Source: Sphingobium sp. SCG-1
Lineage (GTDB): Bacteria; Pseudomonadota; Alphaproteobacteria; Sphingomonadales; Sphingomonadaceae
Assembly: GCF_002953135.1 (NCBI RefSeq)
Contig: NZ_CP026372.1
Location: 1,550,001 to 1,614,000, forward strand
Reading direction: 5' to 3'
Length of the DNA stretch: 64,000 nucleotides
Under the pieces are notes generated by a model. That model was not told the origin of the DNA. It saw nothing but the letters and a program-made list of their open reading frames with translations, and made no database searches. The position numbers were made by a program, and so were the translations under genes. The first letter of the stretch is position 1. Every line of letters starts with the position of its first letter. Below, piece by piece: positions 34,248 through 43,824 of this stretch.

Positions 34248-34565
34248 ATGCCGATGACGTCCAAGCCCCTGTTTTTCTTCGCGCTCCTCGCCGTTGCCTT
34301 GACGGGCGTCGACGTATCGCATGCGCAGGCGATGGGCCGGCGCGACGAACAGGACGCTGCCCGCCGCGCAATGCTGGAAGGGCAGGTGATGCCGTTCTCG
34401 ATCATCAAGCGCCGGGTGGAATCGGAAATGGACGACGCGACTTATCTCGGGTCGGAGTTCAATCCCTCGTCCAACCGTTACCGCCTGAAATATGTGAAGG
34501 AGGGCAAGGTGGTTTGGGTGGACGTGGACGGCCGGACCGGCGAAATCATCGGCTGGGCGCGATAA
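34248..34565 (+). CDS. PepSY domain secreted protein
   Basis: A 105-residue exported protein with a signal peptide (to about residue 27, VSHAQA) and one C-terminal PepSY domain (YRLKYVKEGKVVWVDVDGRTGEII). It precedes the response regulator by 37 bp. PepSY genes next to PhoPQ-like pairs are common, so a role in envelope sensing is a reasonable inference. Confidence 0.85.
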   Translation: MPMTSKPLFFFALLAVALTGVDVSHAQAMGRRDEQDAARRAMLEGQVMPFSIIKRRVESEMDDATYLGSEFNPSSNRYRLKYVKEGKVVWVDVDGRTGEIIGWAR

Positions 34566-34602
34566 CCGCCCGCGCCTGCAATTATAAAAGGAAAGGGGCC
34601 TT

Positions 34603-35268
34603 ATGCGTCTGTTGATCGTAGAGGATGAGCCAAGCCTCGGCCAGCAACTCAAGAATACGCTGGAAGGCGCAGGCTATGCTGTCGACTTAGCGACCGATGG
34701 CGAAGATGGCCATTTCCTGGGCTCTACCGAAGCCTATGACGCGGTCGTGCTTGACCTTGGCCTGCCCGAAATCGACGGACTGACTGTCCTTGATCGCTGG
34801 CGCAAGGATGGCAAGACGTTCCCTGTTCTCGTCCTCACCGCCCGCGATAGCTGGTCGGACAAGGTCGCGGGCCTCGACGCCGGTGCCGACGACTATCTTG
34901 CCAAACCCTTCCAGAGCGAGGAACTGATCGCCCGCCTGCGCGCGTTGATCCGCCGCGCATCGGGCAATGCGTCGAGCGAACTTATCGCGGGCGACGTCCG
35001 CCTCGATACACGCTCTGGCAAGGTCACGCTGAACGGCGAGCCGGTGAAGCTCACGGCGCAGGAATATAAGCTCCTGTCCTATCTGATCCACCACAAGGGC
35101 AAGGTCGTCAGCCGCACCGAACTGATCGAGCATATCTACGATCAGGATTTCGACCGCGACTCCAACACCATCGAAGTGTTCGTCACGCGCATCCGCAAGA
35201 AGCTCGGTGCGGACGTCATTACGACGATCCGTGGGCTTGGTTACAGCCTGGATGAGCCAGTCGGCTGA
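34603..35268 (+). CDS. OmpR-family response regulator (PhoP-like)
   Basis: A 221-residue regulator. The receiver domain has phospho-acceptor D51 in VVLDLGLPEIDG, acidic pocket VEDEPS and K in YLAKPF. The winged-helix DNA-binding domain is LTAQEYKLLSYLIHHKGKVV onward, ending RGLGYSL. Its nearest architecture is PhoP/QseB. It pairs with the histidine kinase 26 bp downstream. Confidence 0.93.
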   Translation: MRLLIVEDEPSLGQQLKNTLEGAGYAVDLATDGEDGHFLGSTEAYDAVVLDLGLPEIDGLTVLDRWRKDGKTFPVLVLTARDSWSDKVAGLDAGADDYLAKPFQSEELIARLRALIRRASGNASSELIAGDVRLDTRSGKVTLNGEPVKLTAQEYKLLSYLIHHKGKVVSRTELIEHIYDQDFDRDSNTIEVFVTRIRKKLGADVITTIRGLGYSLDEPVG

Positions 35269-35294
35269 GCGCCGTACTGGCCAGCATATCCAGC

Positions 35295-36662
35295 TTGGCG
35301 GACTCCGCAGAGCCTCGTAAGCGTAAAGGATCGACCGGCTCCCTCAGCCGGCGCATCATCGGCATTGCGTCGCTGTGGATCGTCGTGCTGCTGCTGGGCG
35401 GGGGCATTGCGCTCGACCGCGTGCTGGCGGACGCAGTGACGCGCAATTTCGACGACGGCATGAACTACGTGCTGACCGCGATGATCGCGTCGGCCGAACT
35501 TGGGCCCGATGGCGAAGTGTTCTTCAATCGCCCGCTCGCCGATCAGCGCTTCCTCGAACCGAACAGCGGCCTTTACTACCAGATCAGCGCGCCCGGTCGC
35601 GAAGACTGGCGCTCGCGCTCGTTATGGGATCGCGCGCTGAAGGTCGACACGACGCATGAGGACCGCGACTTTCATGTCTACGACAGCAAGCAGTTCCCCG
35701 GCGAGGACTTGCGCGTCATGGAGCGCCGCGTGGTCCTGCCCGGCTCCAAGACGGCATGGATGTTCATGGTCGCACAGGCCCGGTCAGGTCTCGATAGCCA
35801 GATAGAGGCGTTGCGATCGACGCTGCTCAAAAGCTTCGCCATGCTCGGGCTGGGGCTGATCGTCATGGTTGCGCTCCAGACGATCTACGGACTGCTCCCT
35901 CTTCGTCGCGTGCGGCTGGAGATCATTGCCATGCGCGCTGGTGAAAAGAGTCGCGTCACTGCGCCGATGCCGAGCGAATTGCGGCCGATGGTCGAGGAGC
36001 TGAACGCCCTGTTGGCGCACAACGAACGACAGGCGGAGGAAGCGCGCACTCACGCCGGCAATCTCGCCCATGCGCTCAAGACGCCGCTCACCGTGATCAT
36101 GAACGCCGCGACGGCCAATGCGCCGGACCTTGGCGACACAGTCATCCGCGAAGCCACGACGATGCGACGGCAAGTCGATCACCACCTTGCCCGCGCCCGC
36201 GCCGTCGGCCGTCGCGGTTCCGCACAAAGCCGCGCCGAAGTCTGGGGCAGCCTGCAAGCCGTCGAGCGCGCCGTCGCCCGGCTTTACCCCTATGTCCGCA
36301 TCGACATGGACGGCGACAAGACCGTCGCGGTTCGGGTGGAGCGTCAGGATCTCGACGAACTGCTCGGCAACCTGATCGAAAATGCCGCGAAATATGGCGG
36401 TGGCAGCGTGTTCGCGACCGTGTCCCGCGCGCTCGACATGGTCGACATAGCGATAGAAGACGACGGGCGCGGCATTGCCGAGGCCGACCGCGAACGCATA
36501 TTCGATCGGGGCGTGCGGCTCGATTCGGGGAAGCCGGGGACGGGGCTCGGCCTTGCTATCGTGCGGGACGTGGCGGAAATATACGGCGGCACTGTCACGC
36601 TTGAAGAGAGTGAAGACCTGGGCGGTACCCTCGTCAGGCTGCGGCTTCCCGCGGCGGGTTAG
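35295..36662 (+). CDS. Sensor histidine kinase (PhoQ-like)
   Basis: A 455-residue inner-membrane kinase with TM1 at about 19-40, a periplasmic sensor of about 135 residues, and TM2 near LLKSFAMLGLGLIVMVALQTIYG. The phospho-acceptor is H259 in NLAHALKTPL, with N box NLIENAAKYGG, G1 DDGRGI and G2 GTGLGLAIV. The NLAHALKTPL form of the H box is the PhoQ/QseC style. It starts at TTG 35295; there is no in-frame ATG before the sensor. Its end overlaps the convergent transporter gene by 29 bp. Confidence 0.9.
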   Translation: MADSAEPRKRKGSTGSLSRRIIGIASLWIVVLLLGGGIALDRVLADAVTRNFDDGMNYVLTAMIASAELGPDGEVFFNRPLADQRFLEPNSGLYYQISAPGREDWRSRSLWDRALKVDTTHEDRDFHVYDSKQFPGEDLRVMERRVVLPGSKTAWMFMVAQARSGLDSQIEALRSTLLKSFAMLGLGLIVMVALQTIYGLLPLRRVRLEIIAMRAGEKSRVTAPMPSELRPMVEELNALLAHNERQAEEARTHAGNLAHALKTPLTVIMNAATANAPDLGDTVIREATTMRRQVDHHLARARAVGRRGSAQSRAEVWGSLQAVERAVARLYPYVRIDMDGDKTVAVRVERQDLDELLGNLIENAAKYGGGSVFATVSRALDMVDIAIEDDGRGIAEADRERIFDRGVRLDSGKPGTGLGLAIVRDVAEIYGGTVTLEESEDLGGTLVRLRLPAAG

Positions 36663-37563
36663 GCGCCTGCGCGAACCAGATGATCCCGCCAAGGATCATC
36701 GCCATTCCGACGAGATGATAACCCGCCAGCGTCTCTCCCAATAATAGTACCGCCATCAATGCGCCCACCAATGGCATCGCATTGATGAACTGCCCCGCAA
36801 CGGCACTTCCAACCAGCGAAACCCCGCGCACATAGAACACATAGGCGAGGAGCGAAGGGAACGTGGCGACATAGAGCAGCGCGCCTATCGAACCCGGCGT
36901 CCACAGGATGCGCGCGCCGCGTAGGAATTCCCAGATCGCCAGCGGCACGACGCAGACCGCGCCGATCAGGAACGTGACCGCCAGGAACGTCAGCGGATGA
37001 ACCTCCGGCCGCTTCGGTAGCAAAATCGTATAAGCGGCCCAGGACAACGCTGCGATCAGCACCAATATGTCGCCGCGATTAAGCGTCATATGCATCAATG
37101 TGTCGAAGCTGCCTCGGGCGATGACGACCAAAACCCCCAGCATGGAAAGAAGGGTGGCCGCCAGTCGGGGCAGGGAGGTTCGCTCGCCTTGGCCGAGCCA
37201 TGCCATCAGCAGGATGATGGGCGGTATCGCAGCCTGGATGAGCAAAGCGTTGCTTGCCGTTGTGTAATGCACGCCGAGATATAGCAATGTGTTAAATGCC
37301 GCCACGCCCAGCAAGCCAAGAATGAGCACGATCTTCCACCTGGTACGCAGCAGGGGCAGGTCAGCGCGAACGTGTGTCCAGGCAAATGGCAGGAGGATGA
37401 AGCTGGCGCCAACCCAGCGAAAGGACGCCAATGCCATTGGCGGCACGCTTTCGCGGACAGCCCGACCGATGACGCTGTTCCCGGCCCAGAACAAGATCGT
37501 CAGACTCAGCAAAAGATAGGGCCGCTGCCACAGCTTAGCGCCCAGCGCTGCCGCCCCGTTCAC
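36634..37563 (-). CDS. EamA/DMT-family transporter
   Basis: A 309-residue protein of about ten membrane helices in two EamA repeats (LLSLTILFWAGNSVIGRAV near residue 18; LVLIAALSWAAYTILLPKR near 165). These proteins export small metabolites; the substrate is unknown. Its start overlaps the chorismate mutase stop by 4 nt. Confidence 0.9.
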   Translation of the reverse strand: MNGAAALGAKLWQRPYLLLSLTILFWAGNSVIGRAVRESVPPMALASFRWVGASFILLPFAWTHVRADLPLLRTRWKIVLILGLLGVAAFNTLLYLGVHYTTASNALLIQAAIPPIILLMAWLGQGERTSLPRLAATLLSMLGVLVVIARGSFDTLMHMTLNRGDILVLIAALSWAAYTILLPKRPEVHPLTFLAVTFLIGAVCVVPLAIWEFLRGARILWTPGSIGALLYVATFPSLLAYVFYVRGVSLVGSAVAGQFINAMPLVGALMAVLLLGETLAGYHLVGMAMILGGIIWFAQAPNPPREAAA

Positions 37564-37838
37564 TGGTCTCGCGCGCGCTCATGGTGGCGGATCACTTCGT
37601 CGATGATGAACCGCAGGAACTTCTCGGTGAAGTCAGGGTCCAGATTGGCGTCGCCAGCCAATTGCCGCAGCCGCGCAATCTGCCGCTCCTCGCGCCCCGG
37701 ATCGGCAGGAGGGAGCTTGTTCAACGCCTTGTGCTCGCCCACGGCCTGCGTCACCTTGAAACGCTCGGCCAGCATGAACACCAGCGCGGCGTCGATATTG
37801 TCGATACTTTCGCGATAGCGTTGCAGCGTTTCGTCCAT
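37560..37838 (-). CDS. Chorismate mutase (AroQ class)
   Basis: A 92-residue all-helical AroQ-type mutase converting chorismate to prephenate. Helix 1 is YRESIDNIDAALVFMLAERFKVTQAVGEHK (key active-site residues R, D, K), followed by REERQIARLRQLA and FIIDEVIRHHE. Start ATG 37838 is chosen because the conserved helix begins immediately after it. It leads the two-gene operon with the transporter. Confidence 0.9.
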   Translation of the reverse strand: MDETLQRYRESIDNIDAALVFMLAERFKVTQAVGEHKALNKLPPADPGREERQIARLRQLAGDANLDPDFTEKFLRFIIDEVIRHHERARDQ

Positions 37839-37960
37839 GCCGGTCTCCCTCGTCTGGAGGCGCTTTTTGCCGCATCGGTGCGTCAAGGCAAGGGCAAGGT
37901 CCGCTTTAGCACCATTTAGCGGTTGCCTAATCGATTGCGGATCGCCACTTACGCCCTGTC

Positions 37961-38986
37961 ATGACCGCAACGACCTCCGGAAATGTAGTACGCCTGGGCC
38001 GCAACAGCACGCCGTCGCTCGACCCGATGATGGCGCTGGTCGCAGGCGGCATGAACAGCGTCAACAGCGTGATCCTCGACCGGATGCAATCGCGTATCCC
38101 GCTGATCCCCGAACTCGCCGGGCATCTGATCGCGGGCGGTGGCAAGCGAATGCGTCCGATGCTGACGCTGGCCTGCGCCGAACTGCTGCAATATCCCGGC
38201 ACGCGGCACTATAAGCTCGCCGCTGCCGTCGAATTCATTCACACCGCCACGCTGCTGCATGATGATGTCGTGGATCAGTCCGGCCTGCGCCGTGGCCGCC
38301 GTACCGCCAACATCATTTGGGGCAACAGCGCCAGCGTGCTGGTCGGCGATTTCCTGTTCAGCCGCTCCTTCGAATTGATGGTGGAAGACGGATCGCTGAA
38401 GGTATTGAAGATCCTCGCCAACGCGTCGGCCGTCATTGCGGAAGGTGAAGTCAGCCAGCTCACCGCGCAACGCCGGATCGAGACGGACGAGAATCACTAT
38501 CTCGACATCATCGGCGCAAAGACCGCCGCCCTCTTCGCCGCTGCCTGCCGCATTGCCGCCGTGGTTGCCGAACGTGACGAAGCGCAGGAACAGGCACTCG
38601 ACGCCTATGGCCGCAACCTCGGCATAGCGTTCCAGTTGGTCGACGACGCCATCGACTATGAGTCGGACGGCGCGACCATGGGCAAGGACGCGGGCGACGA
38701 TTTCCGCGACGGTAAAGTCACGCTCCCCGTCATCCTCGCTTACGCACGCGGGAACGAGGAGCAACGCGACTTCTGGAAAGCGGCGATCGCGGGTCACCGC
38801 ACCTCCGACGAAGACCTGACATACGCCACCACGCTGCTGCGCGAGACCGGCGCGATCGCCGACACTATGGCCCGCGCCCGGCATTACGGGCAGCGCGCTA
38901 TCGACGCCCTTGGCCCATTCACCAATGGCCAGGCCAAGGCGGCGCTCACCGAAGCAGTGGAATTCGCCATCGCCCGCGCTTATTGA
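37961..38986 (+). CDS. ispB: Polyprenyl (octaprenyl/decaprenyl) diphosphate synthase
   Basis: A 341-residue trans-prenyltransferase making the quinone side chain. The first Asp-rich motif is LLHDDVVDQSGLRRGR and the second QLVDDAIDYESD, with GGGKRMRP near the N-terminus. The chain length of the product cannot be read securely from the sequence; sphingomonads use Q10. Confidence 0.92.
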   Translation: MTATTSGNVVRLGRNSTPSLDPMMALVAGGMNSVNSVILDRMQSRIPLIPELAGHLIAGGGKRMRPMLTLACAELLQYPGTRHYKLAAAVEFIHTATLLHDDVVDQSGLRRGRRTANIIWGNSASVLVGDFLFSRSFELMVEDGSLKVLKILANASAVIAEGEVSQLTAQRRIETDENHYLDIIGAKTAALFAAACRIAAVVAERDEAQEQALDAYGRNLGIAFQLVDDAIDYESDGATMGKDAGDDFRDGKVTLPVILAYARGNEEQRDFWKAAIAGHRTSDEDLTYATTLLRETGAIADTMARARHYGQRAIDALGPFTNGQAKAALTEAVEFAIARAY

Positions 38987-39025
38987 TGCGGCGCTGCCTC
39001 TCCCGAGGGAGAGGATGATCGATCG

Positions 39026-41473
39026 ATGACGGACCTCCCCATATACGCCGTGCTGCCGGATTTGCTCGCCACGTTGCGCGCGGGTAGCAACGCCGTGCTG
39101 GTCGCCCCTCCCGGCGCTGGCAAGACGACCGCCGTTGCCCCGGCGCTGCTTACCGAACCGTGGTGCACCGGCCAGATCCTGCTCCTCTCGCCCCGCCGCC
39201 TCGCTGCGCGCGCCGCCGCAGAACGGATCGCCGAAATGCTCGGCGAAGCGCCCGGCAGCACCGCCGGCTACGCGACCCGCATGGACAGTCGCCAGTCAGC
39301 CCGCACACGCCTGCTCGTCCTCACCGAAGGCATTTTCCGCAATCGCATACAGGATGACCCGGAACTGTCCGGCGTCTCTGTCGTGCTGTTCGATGAAGTC
39401 CACGAACGCAGCCTAGACAGTGACTTCGGCCTCGCGCTCGCGCTGGACGCGCAGGCGGCGCTACGCCCTGACCTGCGCCTCATCGCAATGTCGGCGACGC
39501 TCGACGGCGCACGCTTCGCCGCGTTGATGGACGGCTGCGCCGTCATCGAGAGTGAAGGCCGCATCTTCCCACTCGAACTGCGCCATATCGGACGCATCGC
39601 GGAAAAGCGGATCGAGGATGAAATGGCCGCCGCGGTAAAGCGCGCTCTTGCCGACGAAGCGCAGGGCGACATCCTCGCCTTCCTCCCCGGCGTCATGGAG
39701 ATCGAGCGCACGGCGGAACGCCTCGCCAGCCTCCCGTCCTCGATTCGCGTCCACCGCCTCCACGGCTCCCTCGAACCGAGCCAACAGCGCGCGGCGCTCC
39801 GCCCAGCGGGGGCAGGGGAACGCAAGGTCATCCTCGCCACCAGCATCGCCGAGACAAGCCTGACCATCGACGGCGTGCGCGTCGTCATCGACAGCGGCCT
39901 CGCGCGCCGCCCGCGTTACGACCGCGCGGCAGGCGTCACCCGGCTCGTCACCGAAAAAGCCAGCCAGGCCGCCGCGACACAGCGAGCAGGGCGCGCCGCC
40001 CGCCAGACGCCGGGGGTCGCCTATCGCCTCTGGGAAGCCGCCGCGACCGCGGGCATGCCGCCCTTCGATCCGCCCGAGATACTGGAAAGCGACCTCTCCG
40101 CACTGCTGCTCGACTGTGCCTTATGGGGCGTCAGCGATCCCGCGACGCTGCGCTGGATCGACTCGCCGCCCGCCGCCGCCATTGACGAAGCCCGCACGCG
40201 TTTGCAAGCGCTCGAAGCGCTCGACGCGGACGGTCGCATCACAGCGCACGGTCGCCAAATCGCCGCCTTACCGCTCGCCCCCCGCATCGCGCACATGCTC
40301 GTCCGCGCAGCAGAACGCGGCCTCGCGCAAACCGCCGCGGAAATCGCGCTACTGCTGGGTGAGCGCGGCCTCGGCGGCACTGACACGGACCTCTCTCAAC
40401 GCCTGACACGCTGGCGGCGCGAGGGCGGCCCACGCGCCGAATCGGGTCGCAAGCTGGTGAAACGCTGGACGGCGCTGGTCGGCGGTAATGCGGGCACCAG
40501 CGACTCAGATGCTGTGGGCCTCTGCCTCGCACTCGCTTTCCCCGACCGCCTCGCCAAGCGCCGCTCTGCCGATGGCGCGCAGTGGGCCAGCGTCGGCGGG
40601 CGCGGCTTCAAACTCGACCCGCTGAGTCCCCTTGCGCGTGAGGAATGGTTGGCGGTCGGCGAGGTGCAGGGCAGCGCGGCAGGCGCCCGCATTCTCTCCG
40701 CCGCGCCTATCAGTGAAGCGGACGTGCTGACACTTTTCGGCAACCGCGTCGCGGAACATCGCGTCATCCGTTTCCGCCCCGAGACCGGCGGCATAGAAGC
40801 ATTGCGCGAACGCCGCTTGGGCGCTCTACGCCTGACCTCCGGATCGGACGACCGCCCCGATCCCGAAGCTGTCGCAAAAGCACTGCTGGAAGGCGTGCGG
40901 GCAGGGGGCCTCGACCTCCTCCCATGGTCGGAAGCCGCGCAATCCCTGCATATGCGCGCCGTCTTTGCAGGCGTCGAAGCGCTGTCCGACGCATCCCTGC
41001 TCGCCAGCCTCGACGATTGGCTACCGCCGCTGCTCACCGGACGGCGGCGCCTCACCGACATAGACCGCTCCGCGCTCTCCCAATCGCTGGAGAACATCAT
41101 CGGCTGGGACGGCAAGCAACAAATCGACCGCCTGGCCCCGCCCGATTTCCTATCGCCCGCAGGCAGCCGTCACGCCATTGATTACACCGCGGAGGGCGGC
41201 CCCCGCGTCGAACTGCGCGTGCAGGCGCTCTACGGTCTTGCCACGCACCCCTGCGTGGGCGAGGCGCGTATCCCTCTCATCCTCAGCCTCACCTCGCCAC
41301 CGGGCCGTCCGATCCAGACTACGCGCGACTTGCCAGGATTCTGGGCCGGAAGCTGGTCCGCCGTCGCCAAGGAAATGCGCGGCCGCTACCCGCGCCATCC
41401 CTGGCCCGACGATCCCGCCGGAGCCGCCGCCACGCTCCGCACGAAAAAAGCCGACGCGCGCGGGAAATCTTGA
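39026..41473 (+). CDS. hrpB: ATP-dependent helicase HrpB
   Basis: An 815-residue DEAH-type helicase with PPGAGKTT, DEVH box (VVLFDEVHERSLDSD), SAT motif (LIAMSATLDGARF), LATSIAETSLTIDGV and QRAGRAARQTPG. The HrpB C-terminal domain (ENIIGWDGKQQIDRLAP, FWAGSWSAVAKEMRGRYPRHPWPDDP, key residues RYP.H.WPDDP) completes it. Length matches the family. Cellular role is not established. Confidence 0.94.
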   Translation: MTDLPIYAVLPDLLATLRAGSNAVLVAPPGAGKTTAVAPALLTEPWCTGQILLLSPRRLAARAAAERIAEMLGEAPGSTAGYATRMDSRQSARTRLLVLTEGIFRNRIQDDPELSGVSVVLFDEVHERSLDSDFGLALALDAQAALRPDLRLIAMSATLDGARFAALMDGCAVIESEGRIFPLELRHIGRIAEKRIEDEMAAAVKRALADEAQGDILAFLPGVMEIERTAERLASLPSSIRVHRLHGSLEPSQQRAALRPAGAGERKVILATSIAETSLTIDGVRVVIDSGLARRPRYDRAAGVTRLVTEKASQAAATQRAGRAARQTPGVAYRLWEAAATAGMPPFDPPEILESDLSALLLDCALWGVSDPATLRWIDSPPAAAIDEARTRLQALEALDADGRITAHGRQIAALPLAPRIAHMLVRAAERGLAQTAAEIALLLGERGLGGTDTDLSQRLTRWRREGGPRAESGRKLVKRWTALVGGNAGTSDSDAVGLCLALAFPDRLAKRRSADGAQWASVGGRGFKLDPLSPLAREEWLAVGEVQGSAAGARILSAAPISEADVLTLFGNRVAEHRVIRFRPETGGIEALRERRLGALRLTSGSDDRPDPEAVAKALLEGVRAGGLDLLPWSEAAQSLHMRAVFAGVEALSDASLLASLDDWLPPLLTGRRRLTDIDRSALSQSLENIIGWDGKQQIDRLAPPDFLSPAGSRHAIDYTAEGGPRVELRVQALYGLATHPCVGEARIPLILSLTSPPGRPIQTTRDLPGFWAGSWSAVAKEMRGRYPRHPWPDDPAGAAATLRTKKADARGKS

Positions 41474-41528
41474 CCTGCCCCCGCGTTCCGGGGCAAAGCC
41501 ACTTGCGACCCATGCTTCGGAGAACGCC

Positions 41529-41807
41529 GTGCCCGCTCGTATCTATCAAATGCCGAAGAACGCGATGCAGTCCGGCAAGGCGCGCACCGGAACATGGGTG
41601 CTGGAATTCGTTCCCACCGAAGCGAAGAAGCCCGATCCGCTGACCGGCTGGGCTGGCTCGGGCAACACGCCCGAACAGGTGTCGCTCAAATTCCCGACGC
41701 AGGACGCGGCCAAGGCCTATGCGGATCGTGAAGGCATCGAATACAGCATCGTCAATACACCGCCCAAAACGCTGAAAATACAGGCCTACGCCGACAACTT
41801 CCGGTAG
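41529..41807 (+). CDS. Complex I NDUFS4/AQDQ-like subunit
   Basis: A 92-residue ETC complex I subunit-like protein. MPARIYQMPKNAMQSGKARTGTWVLEF (key residues ARIY, QSG...W.LEF) and GWAGSGNTPEQVSLKF followed by AYADREGIEYSI form the ETC_C1_NDUFA4 domain. In alphaproteobacteria and mitochondria it is a peripheral supernumerary subunit of NADH dehydrogenase. GTG start at 41529 with GGAG upstream. Confidence 0.92.
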   Translation: MPARIYQMPKNAMQSGKARTGTWVLEFVPTEAKKPDPLTGWAGSGNTPEQVSLKFPTQDAAKAYADREGIEYSIVNTPPKTLKIQAYADNFR

Positions 41808-41809
41808 AG

Positions 41810-42337
41810 TCAGGCCCGCAGGAAGTCGGTGCCGAGCAACAGCAGCAACTTCACGTCCATCGCATAGCCCTGCGCGCGGAAATCCGCAGCGTAACGGGCA
41901 ACATTGGCGAGTGGCACGCGATGAACGATGATGTCCTCATCCTCGACGCCTCCGCCGACGCCTACTCGCTCAAGGTCCGTGGCGCGGAATAAAGTGAAGC
42001 TTTCCGAGACCATGCCGGGCGAACTGAAGAACTCGCCGAGGCTTTCGACCGTGCCTGCGCGATAGCCCGTCTCCTCTTCCAGCTCGCGGCTGGCGGCGAT
42101 CGCGGCATCCTCATCAGGAATGTCGCCATCCCCCACAAGGCCCGCCGGCAACTCCAGACAGCGCCGCCCTAACGGCACGCGATACTGGTCGACCAGCAGC
42201 ACATGTCCGTCATCAACGGCCAGGATAACCGCCGCCTTGATGCCGCGCGCGCGCCCGACATATTCCCAATTGCCACGCCGTTTCGCCGCAATGAAACGGC
42301 CTTCCCACATGATTTCTTCCGGCGCATCCGTGGTCAT
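41810..42337 (-). CDS. Nudix hydrolase (ADP-ribose pyrophosphatase-like)
   Basis: A 175-residue Nudix enzyme. The Nudix box spans GLVGDGD...AAIAASRELEEETGY, with the REL-EE-TG core; VDQYRVPLGRRCLELPAG upstream is the ADP-ribose/GDP-mannose branch signature. It likely hydrolyses ADP-ribose-type nucleotides. Its start overlaps the TPM gene end by 4 nt. Confidence 0.9.
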   Translation of the reverse strand: MTTDAPEEIMWEGRFIAAKRRGNWEYVGRARGIKAAVILAVDDGHVLLVDQYRVPLGRRCLELPAGLVGDGDIPDEDAAIAASRELEEETGYRAGTVESLGEFFSSPGMVSESFTLFRATDLERVGVGGGVEDEDIIVHRVPLANVARYAADFRAQGYAMDVKLLLLLGTDFLRA

Positions 42338-43017
42338 AATTCTATCAGTCGATCCGGTAATTCGTTGCGGTCATCCGCGCTGCGGGGGAAATGTTCGGCC
42401 AGCACGCCGCCGACGATCTCGACCGCGCGCGCCATGCCGTTGCCGGGGTGCCCGCCGCGAACCTCCTCGATCAGCGCGGCCATCGCGTCACCCCAGACTT
42501 CGGCGGACACCTTGCCGTTGATCGCGGCGTCGGCGACGATCTCGGCGCGATGCTCGTCCAGCGAGAGGTAGATCAAGACGCCCGTCTTCGCCCGCGTGCG
42601 CGCCTCGACGGCTGCCCGGAACAGCGTGATCGCGCGGCGACGCACCCGGCGCGCCTTGGTAGCCTTCGGAGTCAGCAGCATCCGCAGCGGCATGATCGCC
42701 AGCAAATATCGCACGGCCAGGAACTTGACGATCAGCAGGCACAGCACCGCCGTCAGGAACTTCCAGTCCTCCAGCTCATGCTCCCAACTGCCAAGCACCG
42801 TCAGAACGACATGCTCGAACCAATTCGGGAAGGCGGCGACCACGGAAAGCGCCAGCAGCATCGCGGCCACGGCCCAATGCAGCCCCACGTCATGGTAATT
42901 ATCCGACCGCCGCGCCACGATCGTCACGATTTCGCCATCGCTCAGCGCCTCGGCGCGGGCGACAGCGCTGGTGACGAGATCATGGTCGGCTTCAGAAAGG
43001 CGCTTGAACTGCACCAT
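42334..43017 (-). CDS. TPM domain membrane protein
   Basis: A 227-residue protein with an unusual order. Two membrane helices (AVAAMLLALSVVAAF and FLTAVLCLLIVKFLAVRYLLAI) precede a cytosolic TPM-like domain (RAKTGVLIYLSLDEHRAEIVAD). ATG at 43017 overlaps the upstream TPM gene stop by one base (TGATG). Third gene of lemA-tpm-tpm. Confidence 0.88.
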   Translation of the reverse strand: MVQFKRLSEADHDLVTSAVARAEALSDGEIVTIVARRSDNYHDVGLHWAVAAMLLALSVVAAFPNWFEHVVLTVLGSWEHELEDWKFLTAVLCLLIVKFLAVRYLLAIMPLRMLLTPKATKARRVRRRAITLFRAAVEARTRAKTGVLIYLSLDEHRAEIVADAAINGKVSAEVWGDAMAALIEEVRGGHPGNGMARAVEIVGGVLAEHFPRSADDRNELPDRLIEL

Positions 43018-43820
43018 CACCAGTCCCCCGACGCGCCGCCGCCGCCGAAGCTGCCGCCTCCGCCCGAAAATCCACCGCCGCCGCCAAAGCCGCCACCGCC
43101 GCCCCAGCCAGAACCGCCGCCATCGCCCCAGCCGCCGCCAATGCCCGGCCCCCACAGGACGACCGGCAAACCGCTGCGCCGATGCCGCCGCCCGCCGCGT
43201 CGCCCGAACAATGTGGGCAGCACGAAGAACAGCAGGATCGCGATCCAGAAGATCACCATGAAGCCATTGCCGCCACTATCGCTGCGCTGCTCGCCCTTTT
43301 CCGCTGCCGCCGCTTGCGCCCGTGCCTCGTCAGGCGGCAGCGTCAGCAGCGTCGCAATAGCGCCCGCCCCTGCCTCTATGCCACCCGGATAATCGTTGGC
43401 TTTGAACCGGGGCACGATCTCGTTGCGGATGATCCGCGAGGACAGCGCGTCGGTCAATATGCCTTCCAGCCCGTAGCCGACTTCGATCCGCACCTTCCGC
43501 TCATTGGGCGCAACGATCAGCAAGGCACCGGTATTCTTGTCTTTTTCGCCAATGCCCCAGCTACGCCCCAGCCGGTATCCATAGTCGGCAATGTCATAAT
43601 CCTGCAAACTAGGAATCGTCGCGACCACCAGTTGCCGCCCGCTTTGCTGTTCCAGCGCGGCGAGCTTTGCCGTCAGCGCCTGCTCGCGCGCCGGATCGAG
43701 GATGTTTGCCGCATCGACGACTCGGCCCGTCAGCTTGGGAAATTCCTGCGCCCACGCATTCGGCGCGAGCGCTAGGAGCGCCCACAGCAGGCACAGGCGC
43801 AGGACATGGCGAAACGGCAC
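43017..43820 (-). CDS. TPM domain protein with Gly-rich tail (YgcG-like)
   Basis: A 267-residue exported membrane protein. A signal peptide (to AWAQ) and a TPM domain (FPKLTGRVVDAANILDPARE, NTGALLIVAPNERKVRIEVGYGLEG by its key G-Y-G-L-E-G) precede a membrane helix (MVIFWIAILLFFVLPTLF). The tail of about 50 residues is almost only Gly, Ser and Trp. LemA-TPM pairs act in envelope maintenance or photosystem repair in other lineages. Confidence 0.9.
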   Translation of the reverse strand: MPFRHVLRLCLLWALLALAPNAWAQEFPKLTGRVVDAANILDPAREQALTAKLAALEQQSGRQLVVATIPSLQDYDIADYGYRLGRSWGIGEKDKNTGALLIVAPNERKVRIEVGYGLEGILTDALSSRIIRNEIVPRFKANDYPGGIEAGAGAIATLLTLPPDEARAQAAAAEKGEQRSDSGGNGFMVIFWIAILLFFVLPTLFGRRGGRRHRRSGLPVVLWGPGIGGGWGDGGGSGWGGGGGFGGGGGFSGGGGSFGGGGASGDW

Positions 43821-43824
43821 GGTA

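Noticed and set aside
42391..43392. 333-aa plus-strand frame rich in Pro
   Set aside because: Its PPPPPP runs are the antisense of the Gly-rich tail of the TPM protein.
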